The notes: generated by a model from the sequence alone, not told the origin. A stretch of DNA of 64,000 bases from Mesorhizobium sp. LNHC252B00 (GCF_000502955.1 NZ_AYWO01000003.1:21694-85693), one strand, 5' to 3'. Shown: positions 44,889 through 54,551, numbered from the stretch's first letter. Made by a program: numbers and translations.

Positions 44889-46901
44889 TTACGCAAACTC
44901 CATGATCACCGCGTCCACGGCCAGGCTGTCGCCCGGCCTGGCGTTGAGTTTGGACACGACAAGGTCGCGTTCGGCACGCAGCACGTTTTCCATCTTCATC
45001 GCCTCGACCACCGCCAGCGTCTCGCCGGCCTTGACCTCCTGGCCCTCGGCAACGGCAATCGACACGACAAGGCCAGGCATCGGGCAAAGCAGCATCTTCG
45101 ACGTGTCCGGCGCCATTTTTTCCGGCATCAGCCTTTCAAGCTCGGCGATGCGCGGCAGCATGGCGCGCGCGGTCACCGACATGCCCTTCCAGGCAATACG
45201 AAAGCCGTTGGCAACAGGCCTGATCTGAGCAGTAACCTTGCGCTTGCCGACCGTGCCGCGCCAGATCAGGTCGCCCGGCCGCCAGTCGGATGCGACGGTC
45301 AGCGGCTTGCCGCCCTCGATCGCCAGATCGACTTCCATCGGAATGGAAATCATGCCCTCGACGATCGACGCCGACAGATAGTCATCGCCGACCTTCACCA
45401 CCCAGTCGCGCTTCAGCGCTCCCGAATGCGGCGCCAGTCGCCCGCCAAGCCGGTCGAGCCGGTCGCGGCGCAGCAGTTCAACCGCGGTCGCAATCGACGC
45501 CAGCACGGCTTTCTCGTCGTCGTTCGGCACGACGGGCGCAAAACCGTCGGGATATTCCTCCGATATGAAAGCGGTCGATATCAGCCCTTGCCGCCAGCGC
45601 GGATGCTGCATCAAGGCGGCAAGAAACGGAATGTTGTGCTCGATGCCGTCGACGACAAAGCTGTCGAGCGCTTCCGACATGGCATCGATAGCGGCGAGCC
45701 GCGTGGGCGCCCAAGTGCACAGCTTGGCGAGCATTGGATCGTAGAACATGGAGATTTCCGAGCCTTCGGTGACGCCGGTGTCGTTGCGGATGACGACATC
45801 GCCGAATTGTCCTTCCTCCGGCGGCCGATAGCGCGTCAGCCGGCCCATCGAGGGCAGGAAATTGCGGTACGGGTCCTCGGCATAAAGCCGGCTTTCCACC
45901 GCCCAGCCGTTCAGCTTGATATCGCCTTGCTTCAGGCCAAGCTTTTCGCCGGCGGCAACGCGGATCATCTGCTCGACCAGATCGATGCCGGTGACCAGCT
46001 CGGTCACCGGGTGCTCGACCTGCAATCGTGTATTCATTTCAAGGAAATAGAAGTTCTTGTCCTTGTCGACGATGAACTCGACCGTGCCGGCGCTCTGGTA
46101 GTCGACGGCCTTGGCCAGCGCCACCGACTGCTCGCCCATGGCCTTGCGCGTATTGGCGTCAAGGAATGGCGACGGCGCCTCTTCGGCGACCTTCTGGTTG
46201 CGGCGCTGGATCGAGCATTCGCGCTCGCCGAGATAGAGCGCGTTACCATGCGCGTCGGCCAGCACCTGGATTTCGATATGGCGTGGATCAACGATGAACT
46301 TCTCGATGAAGACGCGGTCGTCGCCAAACGAGCCCTTCGCTTCCGAGCGTGCACGATCGAAGCCGTCGCGTACTTCCGCCTGGCTCCAGGCGATGCGCAT
46401 GCCCTTGCCGCCGCCACCTGCCGAGGCCTTGATCATCACGGGATAGCCGATCTCGCCGGCAATCCTTTCGGCATGGTCGGCATTTTCGATGACGCCGAGC
46501 CAGCCGGGCACGGTGGAAACCTTGGCGGCGTTGGCGAACTTCTTCGATTCGATCTTGTCGCCCATCGCCTTGATCGCTTTGGGCTTCGGGCCGATGAAAA
46601 CGATCCCTTCCGCTTCCAGCGCCTCGCAGAAAGCCGCCCGCTCGGACAGGAACCCGTAGCCGGGATGCACGGCCTGGGCGCCGGTCTCCTTGCAGGCGGC
46701 GATGATCTTTTCGGGGACGAGATAACTCTGCGCCGCGGGCGAAGGTCCGATATGCACCGCCTCGTCGGCCATTTCGACATGCACGGCATCGCGATCGGCG
46801 TCTGAATACACGGCAACCGTGGCGATGCCCATCTTGCGCGCCGTTCTGATGACACGGCAGGCAATCTCGCCGCGATTGGCGATCAGGATCTTGGTGAACA
46901 T
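44889..46901 (-). CDS. pccA: Propionyl-CoA carboxylase alpha subunit (biotin carboxylase + biotin carrier)
   Basis: A 670-residue subunit. The biotin carboxylase part (1-450) opens KILIANRGEIACRVIRTA and has the glycine-rich ATP loop IKASAGGGGKGMRIAW, HIEIQVLAD, and EMNTRLQVEHPVTE. The C-terminal biotinyl domain has AMKMEN with the biotinylated Lys near residue 636. Length and the DTSKMLLCPMPGLVVS segment favour propionyl-CoA over acetyl- or methylcrotonyl-CoA carboxylase. It makes methylmalonyl-CoA together with a beta subunit (pccB), which is not in the window. Two ATGs, at 46901 and 46913, are possible. Confidence 0.9.
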   Translation of the reverse strand: MFTKILIANRGEIACRVIRTARKMGIATVAVYSDADRDAVHVEMADEAVHIGPSPAAQSYLVPEKIIAACKETGAQAVHPGYGFLSERAAFCEALEAEGIVFIGPKPKAIKAMGDKIESKKFANAAKVSTVPGWLGVIENADHAERIAGEIGYPVMIKASAGGGGKGMRIAWSQAEVRDGFDRARSEAKGSFGDDRVFIEKFIVDPRHIEIQVLADAHGNALYLGERECSIQRRNQKVAEEAPSPFLDANTRKAMGEQSVALAKAVDYQSAGTVEFIVDKDKNFYFLEMNTRLQVEHPVTELVTGIDLVEQMIRVAAGEKLGLKQGDIKLNGWAVESRLYAEDPYRNFLPSMGRLTRYRPPEEGQFGDVVIRNDTGVTEGSEISMFYDPMLAKLCTWAPTRLAAIDAMSEALDSFVVDGIEHNIPFLAALMQHPRWRQGLISTAFISEEYPDGFAPVVPNDDEKAVLASIATAVELLRRDRLDRLGGRLAPHSGALKRDWVVKVGDDYLSASIVEGMISIPMEVDLAIEGGKPLTVASDWRPGDLIWRGTVGKRKVTAQIRPVANGFRIAWKGMSVTARAMLPRIAELERLMPEKMAPDTSKMLLCPMPGLVVSIAVAEGQEVKAGETLAVVEAMKMENVLRAERDLVVSKLNARPGDSLAVDAVIMEFA

Positions 46902-47099
46902 GCGGAATGTCATCCCTCGGGTCGGCCGTTCCTTTTATGGCCTGTGCTTGCCGGGTCAAGCCGACCATGCAAATCGCTGCCTTTCAATCGATTTGCGATT
47001 CCAATTCATCGCTGTGGCCCAGTCCAGGCATCAGCTTCCAGTTGATCGTGTCGACAAAACCTGAAACCTTGGAAAAAAATTCGTATTGGAGGACGCCTG

Positions 47100-48227
47100 A
47101 TGAAAACCCGCGCCGCTGTCGCTGTCGCCGCCGGAAAGCCGCTGGAGATCATGGAGGTCGACCTCGATGGTCCGCGCGAGGGCGAGGTGCTGGTCGAGAT
47201 CAAGGCGACCGGCATCTGCCACACCGACGAATTCACGCTGTCGGGTGCCGATCCCGAAGGCCTGTTCCCGGCCATTCTTGGCCATGAGGGCGCCGGCGTG
47301 GTCGTCGATGTTGGCAAGGGCGTCACCTCGGTCAAGAAGGGCGACCACGTCATCCCGCTCTACACGCCCGAATGCCGCCAGTGCCCGTCCTGCCTGTCGC
47401 GCAAGACCAATCTGTGCACGGCGATCCGCGCCACTCAGGGCCAGGGCTTGATGCCGGACGGTTCGTCGCGCTTCTCGATCGGCAAGGACAAGATCTTCCA
47501 CTATATGGGCTGCTCGACCTTCTCGAATTTCACCGTGCTGCCCGAGATCGCGCTGGCCAAGGTCAACGCCGACGCTCCCTTCGACAAGATCTGCTACATC
47601 GGTTGCGGCGTCACCACCGGCATTGGTGCTGTCATCAACACGGCCAAGGTCGAGATCGGCGCGACCGCCGTCGTCTTCGGCCTCGGAGGCATTGGCCTGA
47701 ACGTCATCCAGGGCTTGAAGCTCGCCGGCGCCGACATGATCATCGGCGTCGATTTGAACAACGACAAGAAGGCGTGGGGCGAAAAATTCGGCATGACGCA
47801 TTTCGTCAATCCGAAGGAGATCGACGGCGACATCGTCCCCCACCTCGTCAACATGACCAAGCGCGGTGCCGACCAGATCGGCGGCGCCGACTACACCTTC
47901 GACTGCACCGGCAACACCAAGGTGATGCGCCAGGCCCTGGAAGCCTCGCACCGCGGCTGGGGCAAGTCTGTCGTCATCGGCGTCGCCGGCGCCGGCCAGG
48001 AGATCTCGACGCGGCCGTTCCAACTGGTCACCGGGCGGACCTGGATGGGCACCGCCTTTGGCGGCGCGCGCGGCCGCACCGACGTGCCGAAGATCGTCGA
48101 CTGGTACATGGACGGGAAGATCCAGATCGACCCGATGATCACCCACACGTTGAAGCTCGAGGACATCAACAAGGGGTTCGACCTCATGCATGAGGGCAAG
48201 TCGATCCGGAGTGTGGTTATTTACTGA
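47100..48227 (+). CDS. frmA: S-(hydroxymethyl)glutathione dehydrogenase / class III alcohol dehydrogenase
   Basis: A 375-residue zinc medium-chain dehydrogenase that oxidises S-hydroxymethylglutathione to S-formylglutathione with NAD+, detoxifying formaldehyde. The catalytic zinc Cys is in [14 protein letters not shown]; the structural zinc Cys cluster is [20 protein letters not shown] and the NAD-binding [12 protein letters not shown] follow, then the class III segment [20 protein letters not shown] ribosome binding site precedes the ATG. The gfa gene follows 67 bp later, so the two act in one pathway. Confidence 0.96.
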   Translation: MKTRAAVAVAAGKPLEIMEVDLDGPREGEVLVEIKATGICHTDEFTLSGADPEGLFPAILGHEGAGVVVDVGKGVTSVKKGDHVIPLYTPECRQCPSCLSRKTNLCTAIRATQGQGLMPDGSSRFSIGKDKIFHYMGCSTFSNFTVLPEIALAKVNADAPFDKICYIGCGVTTGIGAVINTAKVEIGATAVVFGLGGIGLNVIQGLKLAGADMIIGVDLNNDKKAWGEKFGMTHFVNPKEIDGDIVPHLVNMTKRGADQIGGADYTFDCTGNTKVMRQALEASHRGWGKSVVIGVAGAGQEISTRPFQLVTGRTWMGTAFGGARGRTDVPKIVDWYMDGKIQIDPMITHTLKLEDINKGFDLMHEGKSIRSVVIY

Positions 48228-48294
48228 AGAAGACCACAAGCCGCCGACCAATCGGCCTGCGACCTCTGTGGTTCACAACTGGGAGGAGAAAAAC

Positions 48295-48864
48295 ATGGCG
48301 GAGAAACTGCATCCGAAAATCGACAATGGCTTGCCCCGGGAAAGCGCAAGCTTTGCCGGCGGCACGCTGGTCTGCGCCTGCACCAGCAATCCGGTCAAGG
48401 TTAAGGTGAAGGGCCAGATCGCGCACAATCATGCCTGCGGCTGCACCAAATGCTGGAAGCCGGAAGGCGCGCTGTTCTCGGTCGTTGCCGTGGCAGGCAC
48501 GGGCGACGTCACCGTGACCGAGAACGGCGACAAGCTCAAGGTGGTCGACCCCTCAGCGCTGATCCAGCGGCATGCCTGCACCGGCTGCGGTGTCCACATG
48601 CACGGGCCAGTCGAGCGCGACCACGCGTTCAAGGGCCTGTCCTTCATCCACCCCGAGCGTTTCGTCGAGGATGGCTGGTCACCTCCGGGCTTCACCGCTT
48701 TCGTCTCGTCGATCATCGAATCGGGTGTCGATCCGAAGCGAATGGAGGGCATTCGTGCCCAGTTGAAGGGGATCGGGCTGGAACCCTATGACTGCCTCAA
48801 TCCCGGCCTGATGGACTACATCGCCACCTGGACCGCCAAGAAGTCCGGGGCCTTGCCGGCCTGA
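48295..48864 (+). CDS. gfa: S-(hydroxymethyl)glutathione synthase (glutathione-dependent formaldehyde-activating enzyme)
   Basis: A 189-residue Gfa. It accelerates adduct formation between formaldehyde and glutathione, feeding frmA just upstream. The zinc-binding cysteines are in [17 protein letters not shown] and HACTGCG. Family length is about 190 residues. The ATG at 48295 has a GGGAGGAG ribosome binding site; the frame extends into the end of frmA without meaning. frmA-gfa is a known alphaproteobacterial operon. Confidence 0.93.
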   Translation: MAEKLHPKIDNGLPRESASFAGGTLVCACTSNPVKVKVKGQIAHNHACGCTKCWKPEGALFSVVAVAGTGDVTVTENGDKLKVVDPSALIQRHACTGCGVHMHGPVERDHAFKGLSFIHPERFVEDGWSPPGFTAFVSSIIESGVDPKRMEGIRAQLKGIGLEPYDCLNPGLMDYIATWTAKKSGALPA

Positions 48865-48928
48865 CAGCTGTAAGATTTCAGGGACGGGGCCGGACACGTT
48901 TCCGGCCCCTGTCCATTTTGGAGAGACA

Positions 48929-49396
48929 ATGCCGGCACCTGCCATTTACGTCGATGCAGACGCCTGCCCGGTCAAGGCCGAGGTCGAAAAGGTCGCCGAG
49001 CGCCATGGCGTCGTCGTCACCTACGTCTCCAATGGTGGCCTGCGGCCGTCGCGCGATCCGATGATCCGCAATGTCGTTGTCTCAAAGGGCGCCGATGCCG
49101 CCGACGACTGGATCGTCGACAACGCGAAATCCAACGACATCGTGATCACCGCGGACATTCCGCTCGCCGCTCGTGCGGTTGCGCTTGGCGCGCATGTGCT
49201 TGGGCCGACCGGACGTCCGTTTACGCCGGAAACGATCGGCATGGCGGTGGCGATGCGCGACCTCAAACAGCATCTGCGCGAGACCGGCGAGAGCAAGGGC
49301 TACAATGCCAGCTTCGCCCCACAGGACCGTTCGCGCTTTCTCGGCGAACTCGACCGCATCTTGCGGCGGGCGCTCAAATCCGTCACACCGCAGTAG
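48929..49396 (+). CDS. YaiI/YqxD family protein (DUF188)
   Basis: A 155-residue protein with the family signature IYVDADACPVKAEVEKVAERH at the N-terminus, then VSKGADAADDWIVDNA and VITADIPLAARAVALGA. The conserved Asp cluster resembles PIN-like nucleases, and a metal-dependent nuclease activity has been suggested for the family, but no role is established. It has a GAGAG ribosome binding site and follows gfa by 64 bp. Confidence 0.93.
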   Translation: MPAPAIYVDADACPVKAEVEKVAERHGVVVTYVSNGGLRPSRDPMIRNVVVSKGADAADDWIVDNAKSNDIVITADIPLAARAVALGAHVLGPTGRPFTPETIGMAVAMRDLKQHLRETGESKGYNASFAPQDRSRFLGELDRILRRALKSVTPQ

Positions 49397-49427
49397 AAAC
49401 CGAGCGCCATCCAAGGTTGGAACCGCC

Positions 49428-50105
49428 ATGGCTGCTGAAACCCCGATGAAGCCTCCCTTGCAGCGCCACATGCTGTTTGCGGTGTCGGCCTGCTTCGGCG
49501 TCGTGGCGCTTGCCGTGGCGTTGCTGCTTCATGCCTCGCTCGCCTATTCGATCGGCGCCAACGCATTCTTTGCTACCTACGTCATTCTTGTCGTCACCCA
49601 GATGCCGAAATTCACCGGCAGGTATCTGAGCAAGAATGCGCGCGCCACTGACCAGCCGATGCTGGTCATCTTCGCGGTGACTTTGGTCGTCGTCGGCGTT
49701 GCCACCTTCTCGTTGTTTCAGCTGATCAATGAGAAAGACAGCACCCACCCTATCGAATTGATCTTCGCGCTGCTGTCGATCCCGCTTGGCTGGTTCACGA
49801 TCCATGCCATGGCGGCGCTCCATTATGCCCATGTCTACTGGATGGACGGCGATGCGGTCGACGCCGAGACCAAGAAGAAGATCCCGGTCGGCGGACTGCT
49901 GTTCCCGGGCGACAAACGGCCGGAAGGCTGGGATTTCCTCTACTTCTCGACGGTTATCGGCATGACGGCGCAGACCGCCGACACCAACATCTCGACGACG
50001 CATATGCGACGTGTCGTGCTTGTCCATTCGATCCTGTCATTTTTCTTCAACACGGTCATCGTCGCCGCAGCTGTCAACCTCGCCGTCAGCCTGGGCGCTC
50101 CGTAA
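49428..50105 (+). CDS. DUF1345 family membrane protein
   Basis: A 225-residue protein with about five predicted membrane helices. The central loop carries FPGDKRPEGWDFLYFSTVIGMTAQTADTNIST, diagnostic of DUF1345. The fold ends with a helix containing HSILSFFFNTVIVAAAVNLAVSL. Function is unknown. The protein ion-channel-like loop recalls potassium-channel relatives, but that is only a resemblance. It follows the DUF188 gene by 31 bp and is followed by the cytochrome b gene. Confidence 0.88.
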   Translation: MAAETPMKPPLQRHMLFAVSACFGVVALAVALLLHASLAYSIGANAFFATYVILVVTQMPKFTGRYLSKNARATDQPMLVIFAVTLVVVGVATFSLFQLINEKDSTHPIELIFALLSIPLGWFTIHAMAALHYAHVYWMDGDAVDAETKKKIPVGGLLFPGDKRPEGWDFLYFSTVIGMTAQTADTNISTTHMRRVVLVHSILSFFFNTVIVAAAVNLAVSLGAP

Positions 50106-50202
50106 TAAATCCGTGATCGGATGAAACATTGGTTTGGATCGCGACGTATCAGGAGGACAATGAACGCGCGGGCCACGCCGTGAGGCCGGGAGACGAGACA
50201 AG

Positions 50203-51084
50203 ATGGAATCCGTTGCCAGAAGCCAATCCGCCGCCGATCCCGGTGCTTCGGCGTCGAACGAAAAACCGCTGATCTACCGGCAGTCGCGCTGGACGCGGCT
50301 GACGCATTGGCTCTGGGCCATCTCGCTGTTCTTCATGCTGCTGTCCGGCCTGCAGATCTTCAATGCCCGCCCGCAGCTCTATATCGGCAAGGAGTCTGGT
50401 TTTGGCTACAACAACACCATCTTCGCCATCGGCGCCGAGAACACCAACGTCGGGCCACGCGGCTACACTGAAATCCTTGGACATCGCTTCGACACCACAG
50501 GGGTGCTCGGCTGGTCAGGGCCGGCGGGCCAGGAGACATCCCGCGCATTTCCGTCCTGGGCGACCATCCCGTCCTACTACGACCTCGGCACCGCCCGCGT
50601 CGTCCATTTCTTCTTCGCCTGGATACTGACCACGACCTTGATCGTCTGGTTTGTCGCCAGCACCATGAACGGCCATCTGCGCCGCGACCTCGCACCACGC
50701 CTCGACGACCTGAAGCGCTTGCCGCAGGACATCATCGATCACGCCAAGCTCAGATTCCACCACACGCGGGAGTACAACACGCTGCAGAAGATGGCTTATG
50801 GCGGCGTGCTGTTCGTCCTCCTGCCGCTGATGATCATCACCGGCCTGGCCATGTCTCCCAGTATGGATTCGGTGCTGCCGTTCCTCAACGATCTGCTCGG
50901 AGGACGGCAGACGGCGCGCACCATCCATTTCACCGTCATGGTGCTGCTGGTCGCCTTCTTCATCGTTCATATCCTGATGATCCTGGCCGCCGGCCCGATA
51001 AACGAACTGCGTTCGATCATCACCGGCTGGTACCGCACCGATCCTCCCGCACAGGACGACAAGACAACCGAGAGGAGTGCCTGA
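50203..51084 (+). CDS. Cytochrome b561-type membrane subunit of the molybdoenzyme pair
   Basis: A 293-residue protein of the bacterial cytochrome b / b561 group. Its four core helices carry candidate haem ligands: His in WTRLTHWLW (helix 1), VVHFFFAW (helix 2), and TIHFTVMVLLVAFFIVHILMI (helix 4). FHHTREYNTLQKMAYGG is a conserved segment of this family. It should pass electrons between the quinone pool and the periplasmic partner. The Mo-oxidoreductase gene starts one base after its stop codon, so they form an operon and probably one complex. Confidence 0.88.
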   Translation: MESVARSQSAADPGASASNEKPLIYRQSRWTRLTHWLWAISLFFMLLSGLQIFNARPQLYIGKESGFGYNNTIFAIGAENTNVGPRGYTEILGHRFDTTGVLGWSGPAGQETSRAFPSWATIPSYYDLGTARVVHFFFAWILTTTLIVWFVASTMNGHLRRDLAPRLDDLKRLPQDIIDHAKLRFHHTREYNTLQKMAYGGVLFVLLPLMIITGLAMSPSMDSVLPFLNDLLGGRQTARTIHFTVMVLLVAFFIVHILMILAAGPINELRSIITGWYRTDPPAQDDKTTERSA

Positions 51085-51085
51085 C

Positions 51086-51877
51086 ATGGCAAAGTTTGAG
51101 ATCAGCCGCCGCAAATTCCTGACGGGTGCCAGTCTCGGTGCCTCCGGTATCATGCTGTCGGGCTGCGACGCCTTCGACAGCCAGCTAAGCGTTGGCAGTG
51201 GCTTGCGCAGTTTTCTCGAAAACGCCAATGACCTGACATACCGGGCACAGCGCCTGCTCGCGGGACGCGACGCCCTGGCGCCGGAATTCACCGAGGCCGA
51301 CATCCGCCAGCCGCAGCGGCCGAATGGTGTGACTGCGCCGGACGACGATGTTTACAAGGGTCTGCTTGCCAACAACTTCGCCGACTGGCGACTGGAGGTT
51401 ACAGGCCTGGTCGAAAAGCCGCTGTCGCTCAGCCGTGAGCAGCTGATGAACATGCCGAGCCGCACCCAGATCACCCGCCATGACTGCGTCGAAGGCTGGA
51501 GTTGCATCGCCAAATGGACCGGGACGCCGCTGTCGCTGGTGCTGGACCAGGCGGTGGTCAAGCCGCAGGCGCGCTACGCAATGTTCCATTGCCTCGACAC
51601 GATCGACCGCAGCCTTTCCGGCGACATCAAATATTACGGCTCGATCGACCTGATCGATGCCCGTCACCCGCAGACGATCCTCGCCTATGGCGTGAACGGC
51701 AAGCCGCTGCCGGTTGAGAACGGCGCACCGCTGCGCGTCCGTGTCGAGCGGCAGCTCGGCTATAAGATGCCGAAATACCTCTACAAGATCGAACTCGTCG
51801 ACGGCTTCGCCACTATCGGCGGCGGCAGGGGCGGCTATTGGGAAGACAATGGCTACGACTGGTACGGCGGCATCTGA
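51086..51877 (+). CDS. Tat-exported molybdopterin-dependent oxidoreductase (sulfite oxidase-like fold)
   Basis: A 263-residue periplasmic enzyme. The N-terminus has the Tat motif SRRKFLTG and then LSGC at residue 27, a lipobox, so it may be a Tat-exported lipoprotein. The molybdenum-coordinating cysteine is in RHDCVEGWSCIAKW (Cys134). The domain is the sulfite-oxidase/YedY type without a dimerisation domain. The ATG at 51086 has AGGAG ten bases upstream. Substrate is unknown; MsrP itself works with a different (MsrQ) membrane subunit. Confidence 0.88.
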   Translation: MAKFEISRRKFLTGASLGASGIMLSGCDAFDSQLSVGSGLRSFLENANDLTYRAQRLLAGRDALAPEFTEADIRQPQRPNGVTAPDDDVYKGLLANNFADWRLEVTGLVEKPLSLSREQLMNMPSRTQITRHDCVEGWSCIAKWTGTPLSLVLDQAVVKPQARYAMFHCLDTIDRSLSGDIKYYGSIDLIDARHPQTILAYGVNGKPLPVENGAPLRVRVERQLGYKMPKYLYKIELVDGFATIGGGRGGYWEDNGYDWYGGI

Positions 51878-51924
51878 CAGTTAGGGGATAATGCCCTGAG
51901 ATCAGCGGTTTAACCCTCAGCACG

Positions 51925-52926
51925 TCAAGCAACCTTGTCGAGCAACGGCCGCAGCGCCGGATGGATTTCTGGCGATGCCTGCTTGATCAGGGTGAGCAGC
52001 GCGCGTTCGTTCTCGTAGAGGGGCCTGTCCAGGCCGATATGCTCGACCAGCCAGCCTGCTTCGCCGGCATCGATCGTCTCGGCGCGGCGAGCAAGCGCCT
52101 CGGCCGCCCTGTTCTTGGCTTCCCAATCGGCCTCGATGTCATCAGGGGACCGGTAGGCCTCCATGATGCCGGCGAGGCCGCCGGAGATCATGCGGCTGAA
52201 GAAGCCGCCGATTTCCGGATCGGCGTGTTCGAGGAAAGCGTCACGGCGTAGTGCCACATCGCGCGTCGGCGCTTCATAGCCGGCCGAGCACATGACGAAA
52301 TTGGCGATCGCCTTGACGAACAGCTCGTTCCAGGACGGATCGTTGCTGGCATGGGCGGTGCGCTCGTTGATCTTGAACAGCACTTCTGCCTCGGCGCGCG
52401 TGACGGCAATGTTGCCGTCGCCACCGTGCGCATGGAGGATACGGCGCAGCAGTTCGACCTCCGCCTTGGCGATCAGCCCGGGAACCAGCGCATCGCCGAG
52501 CATCAGCGGCCCCTTGCCATCGATGACGGCGTGGGCGACCTGTTGCAGCGCATAGACGCAAAGCTGGCCCGGCGACGATCTCGCCTCTTCCAGCACGTGC
52601 ACCAGCAATTCGAGTTCGGTGCGGCTGTCGACCATGCCGTCGCGCGAGATCGTGCGGATCAGCCAGTCGGCATTGTCCTGCGAAATATAGCCCGACGGCT
52701 TCTCCTGGTGGACGATGTAATCGGTGACCGCCTCGATGAAGAAAAGCGGCCATTCCGGGCATTTGTCCTTCGCCGTGGCATCGAGCGCAAACAGCGCCTC
52801 GGCTTCGCCGCGCGTCACTACACCGTCGCCGAACACCTCTCGGCGCAACATCGTCACGTCCTCCGTGGCGATGCGGCTTTTCGAGGTCAGCCCCGCCACC
52901 GGCGCGCTCATGATCAATTCGCCCAT
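51925..52926 (-). CDS. Conserved hypothetical protein with internal duplication
   Basis: A 333-residue soluble protein without signal peptide. It contains two similar halves: VVTRGEAEALFALDATAKDK with PEWPLFFIEAVTDYIV, and AVTRAEAEVLFKINERTAHA with PSWNELFVKAIANFVM. Each follows a helix ending LLRR / LRRE. Helical repeats of this kind resemble TerB-like folds, which I cannot confirm. Two starts are possible (52926 or 52911). No functional neighbour; upstream is a family-B repeat and the glycine riboswitch region. Confidence 0.75.
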   Translation of the reverse strand: MGELIMSAPVAGLTSKSRIATEDVTMLRREVFGDGVVTRGEAEALFALDATAKDKCPEWPLFFIEAVTDYIVHQEKPSGYISQDNADWLIRTISRDGMVDSRTELELLVHVLEEARSSPGQLCVYALQQVAHAVIDGKGPLMLGDALVPGLIAKAEVELLRRILHAHGGDGNIAVTRAEAEVLFKINERTAHASNDPSWNELFVKAIANFVMCSAGYEAPTRDVALRRDAFLEHADPEIGGFFSRMISGGLAGIMEAYRSPDDIEADWEAKNRAAEALARRAETIDAGEAGWLVEHIGLDRPLYENERALLTLIKQASPEIHPALRPLLDKVA

Positions 52927-53042
52927 TTGTCGTCCCCGTCCGCCGCCGCCCAATGCCGGCCCCAAAGCGTCATGGCTGCCAAGATATCAGCAGTGTCTTG
53001 AAAAACCGGCAAACGGCGTGGTTAGCGAAGACTTGTCGGCGA

Positions 53043-53140
53043 ATGCATGTCGCCCAAGGCGTGCCGCGGGCTTGAGAGAAGGACGACATGCATCAACACA
53101 AGCATCTAAAGCGCATCGCCAGCGCGGCGCACTTTAGATG
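53043..53140. repeat. Dispersed palindromic repeat, family B, copy 2
   Basis: The ATGCATGTC / GACATGCAT arms close a 51-bp unit (53043-53093). It is followed by a CAACACAAG linker and a long inverted pair CATCTAAAG ... CTTTAGATG (53103-53140) with a small inner CGCC-AGCGC-GGCG hairpin. Same plan as the copy at 36798 but with a more open second palindrome. It stands just upstream of the glycine riboswitch. Confidence 0.8.
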
Positions 53141-53189
53141 TCGCGGACAGGTGACAAGCCGTCGCGCACAAGCTATGGATGGCACGTCG

Positions 53190-53210
53190 AGGACTCAGGG
53201 TCTGAGTCCT
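53190..53210 (+). other. Hairpin upstream of the glycine riboswitch
   Basis: A perfect 9-bp stem AGGACTCAG / CTGAGTCCT with a three-base GGT loop. No U-run follows, so it is not a terminator. It sits where a leader stem in front of the first aptamer would be. Confidence 0.5.
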
Positions 53211-53213
53211 ACC

Positions 53214-53398
53214 TGTTTGCGGGAGAGAGCAGCGAAAGCTGCCGCCGAAGGGGAAATCGCCCGAAATCTCTCAGGCAAAAGAACCGTAGACGGGAAAGAC
53301 ACTCTGGAAAGTCGGGGCTTGCCCCCGCGCCGAAGGTGTAAGCGCCGCTGACAGAGTTCCGGCTGCGCAAGTCTCTCAGGCTTCAGACAGAGGGGCAC
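53214..53398 (+). ncRNA. Tandem glycine riboswitch controlling gcvTHP
   Basis: Two glycine aptamers in series. The first (about 53218-53280) has GCGGGAGAG, GCCGAAGG-type core and CTCTCAGG. The second (about 53300-53392) has ACTCTGGAAAG, GCCGAAGGTGTAAGCGCC and GTCTCTCAGGC. They lie in the leader of gcvT, where glycine-responsive switches turn on the cleavage system when glycine is abundant. A short GGTCGC-CATTC-GCGACC hairpin (53404-53420), between the aptamers and the gcvT ribosome binding site, may be the expression platform. Confidence 0.92.
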
Positions 53399-53445
53399 GG
53401 ACTGGTCGCCATTCGCGACCGATTGCGTGCGACTCTGGAGATGAC

Positions 53446-54546
53446 ATGACGGGCGACGACAGCAAACACCTTCCCCTCGAAGATATCCATGTGGCTGCTG
53501 GTGCGCGCTTTGGCGCCTTTGCCGGCTGGTCGATGCCGCTGACCTATCCGGCCGGCGTCATGAAGGAACACCTTCACACCCGCGAACAGGCCGGCCTGTT
53601 CGACATCTCGCATATGAAACTGTTCGAGGTCAGCGGGCCGGAGGCGGTTTCACTGCTCAATCGCGCCTGCCCGCTTGACGCCGGCGCGCTCAAAATCTCA
53701 CAATCCAAACTGTCCTTCTTCCTCAACGAAGCAGGCGGCATTCTGGACGATCTGATCGTCACCAGGCTTGGCGATATCAGGTTCATGGTGGTCGCTAACG
53801 CCGGCAATGCCGTCGCCGACGAAAAGCATTTGCGTGCGCTTGCCGCGGATTTCGACGTCAGGGTCGAGGCGCTCGACCGCGTCTTCCTGGCCATCCAGGG
53901 TCCTGAAGCCTGGGCGGCCCTTTCCCGAGCCGGCATCGAGACCGGCTCGCTGCTGTTCATGCATGGTGTCGAACCGCGCAGGAACTGGTTCATGAGCCGC
54001 TCCGGCTACACCGGCGAGGACGGCTTCGAAATCGGGCTGCCGGAGGCCGATGCGCGCGATCTCGTTGCGAAGCTGCTTGGTGATGAACGCGTGCTGTGGA
54101 TCGGGCTGGCCGCTCGCGACAGCCTGCGGCTGGAGGCAGGACTCTGCCTGCACGGCCAGGACATCACGCCGGAGATCGACCCCGCGAGCGCCGCACTGAT
54201 GTGGGCGATCCCGAAGGAGGTTCGCGCGTCCGGCACTTTTATCGGTGCCGATGCGCTCCGCGCCGCCGTGGAACGAGGACCCGCGCAAAAGCGCGTCGGG
54301 CTGAAGCCGGAAGGCCGCCAGCCGGTGCGCGCCGGTGCTGCGCTCTTTGACGCCGACGGCAAGCCCGCCGGCCATGTCACGTCGGGCGGGTTTGGCCCGT
54401 CAGCCGGCCATCCGGTCGCCATGGGCTATGTCATGGCACCCCTGGCCAAGCCCGGAACACGGGTTTTCGCCGATGTTCGCGGCACGAAGATCCCCGTCGA
54501 TATCAGCTCCCTGCCCTTCACGCCACATCGCTACCGCAAAGGATAA
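53446..54546 (+). CDS. gcvT: Glycine cleavage system T protein (aminomethyltransferase)
   Basis: A 366-residue enzyme that takes the aminomethyl group from lipoylated H protein, releases ammonia and forms methylenetetrahydrofolate. It has the folate-binding fold with [44 protein letters not shown], and [25 protein letters not shown] blocks ([17 protein letters not shown]). Length is normal. A GGAG ribosome binding site precedes the ATG. It is the first gene of gcvTHP and is under the riboswitch. Confidence 0.96.
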   Translation: MTGDDSKHLPLEDIHVAAGARFGAFAGWSMPLTYPAGVMKEHLHTREQAGLFDISHMKLFEVSGPEAVSLLNRACPLDAGALKISQSKLSFFLNEAGGILDDLIVTRLGDIRFMVVANAGNAVADEKHLRALAADFDVRVEALDRVFLAIQGPEAWAALSRAGIETGSLLFMHGVEPRRNWFMSRSGYTGEDGFEIGLPEADARDLVAKLLGDERVLWIGLAARDSLRLEAGLCLHGQDITPEIDPASAALMWAIPKEVRASGTFIGADALRAAVERGPAQKRVGLKPEGRQPVRAGAALFDADGKPAGHVTSGGFGPSAGHPVAMGYVMAPLAKPGTRVFADVRGTKIPVDISSLPFTPHRYRKG

Positions 54547-54551
54547 TTTCA

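Noticed and set aside
44782..45087. Longer DnaE N-terminus
   Set aside because: The extra residues are a frame-shadow of the pccA end and do not resemble DnaE.
44703..46805. 700-codon open frame on the + strand
   Set aside because: It is the antisense shadow of pccA.
44889..46901. Acetyl-CoA carboxylase AccC for this gene
   Set aside because: AccC is about 450 residues without a biotinyl domain; this protein is 670 residues with its own AMKMEN domain.
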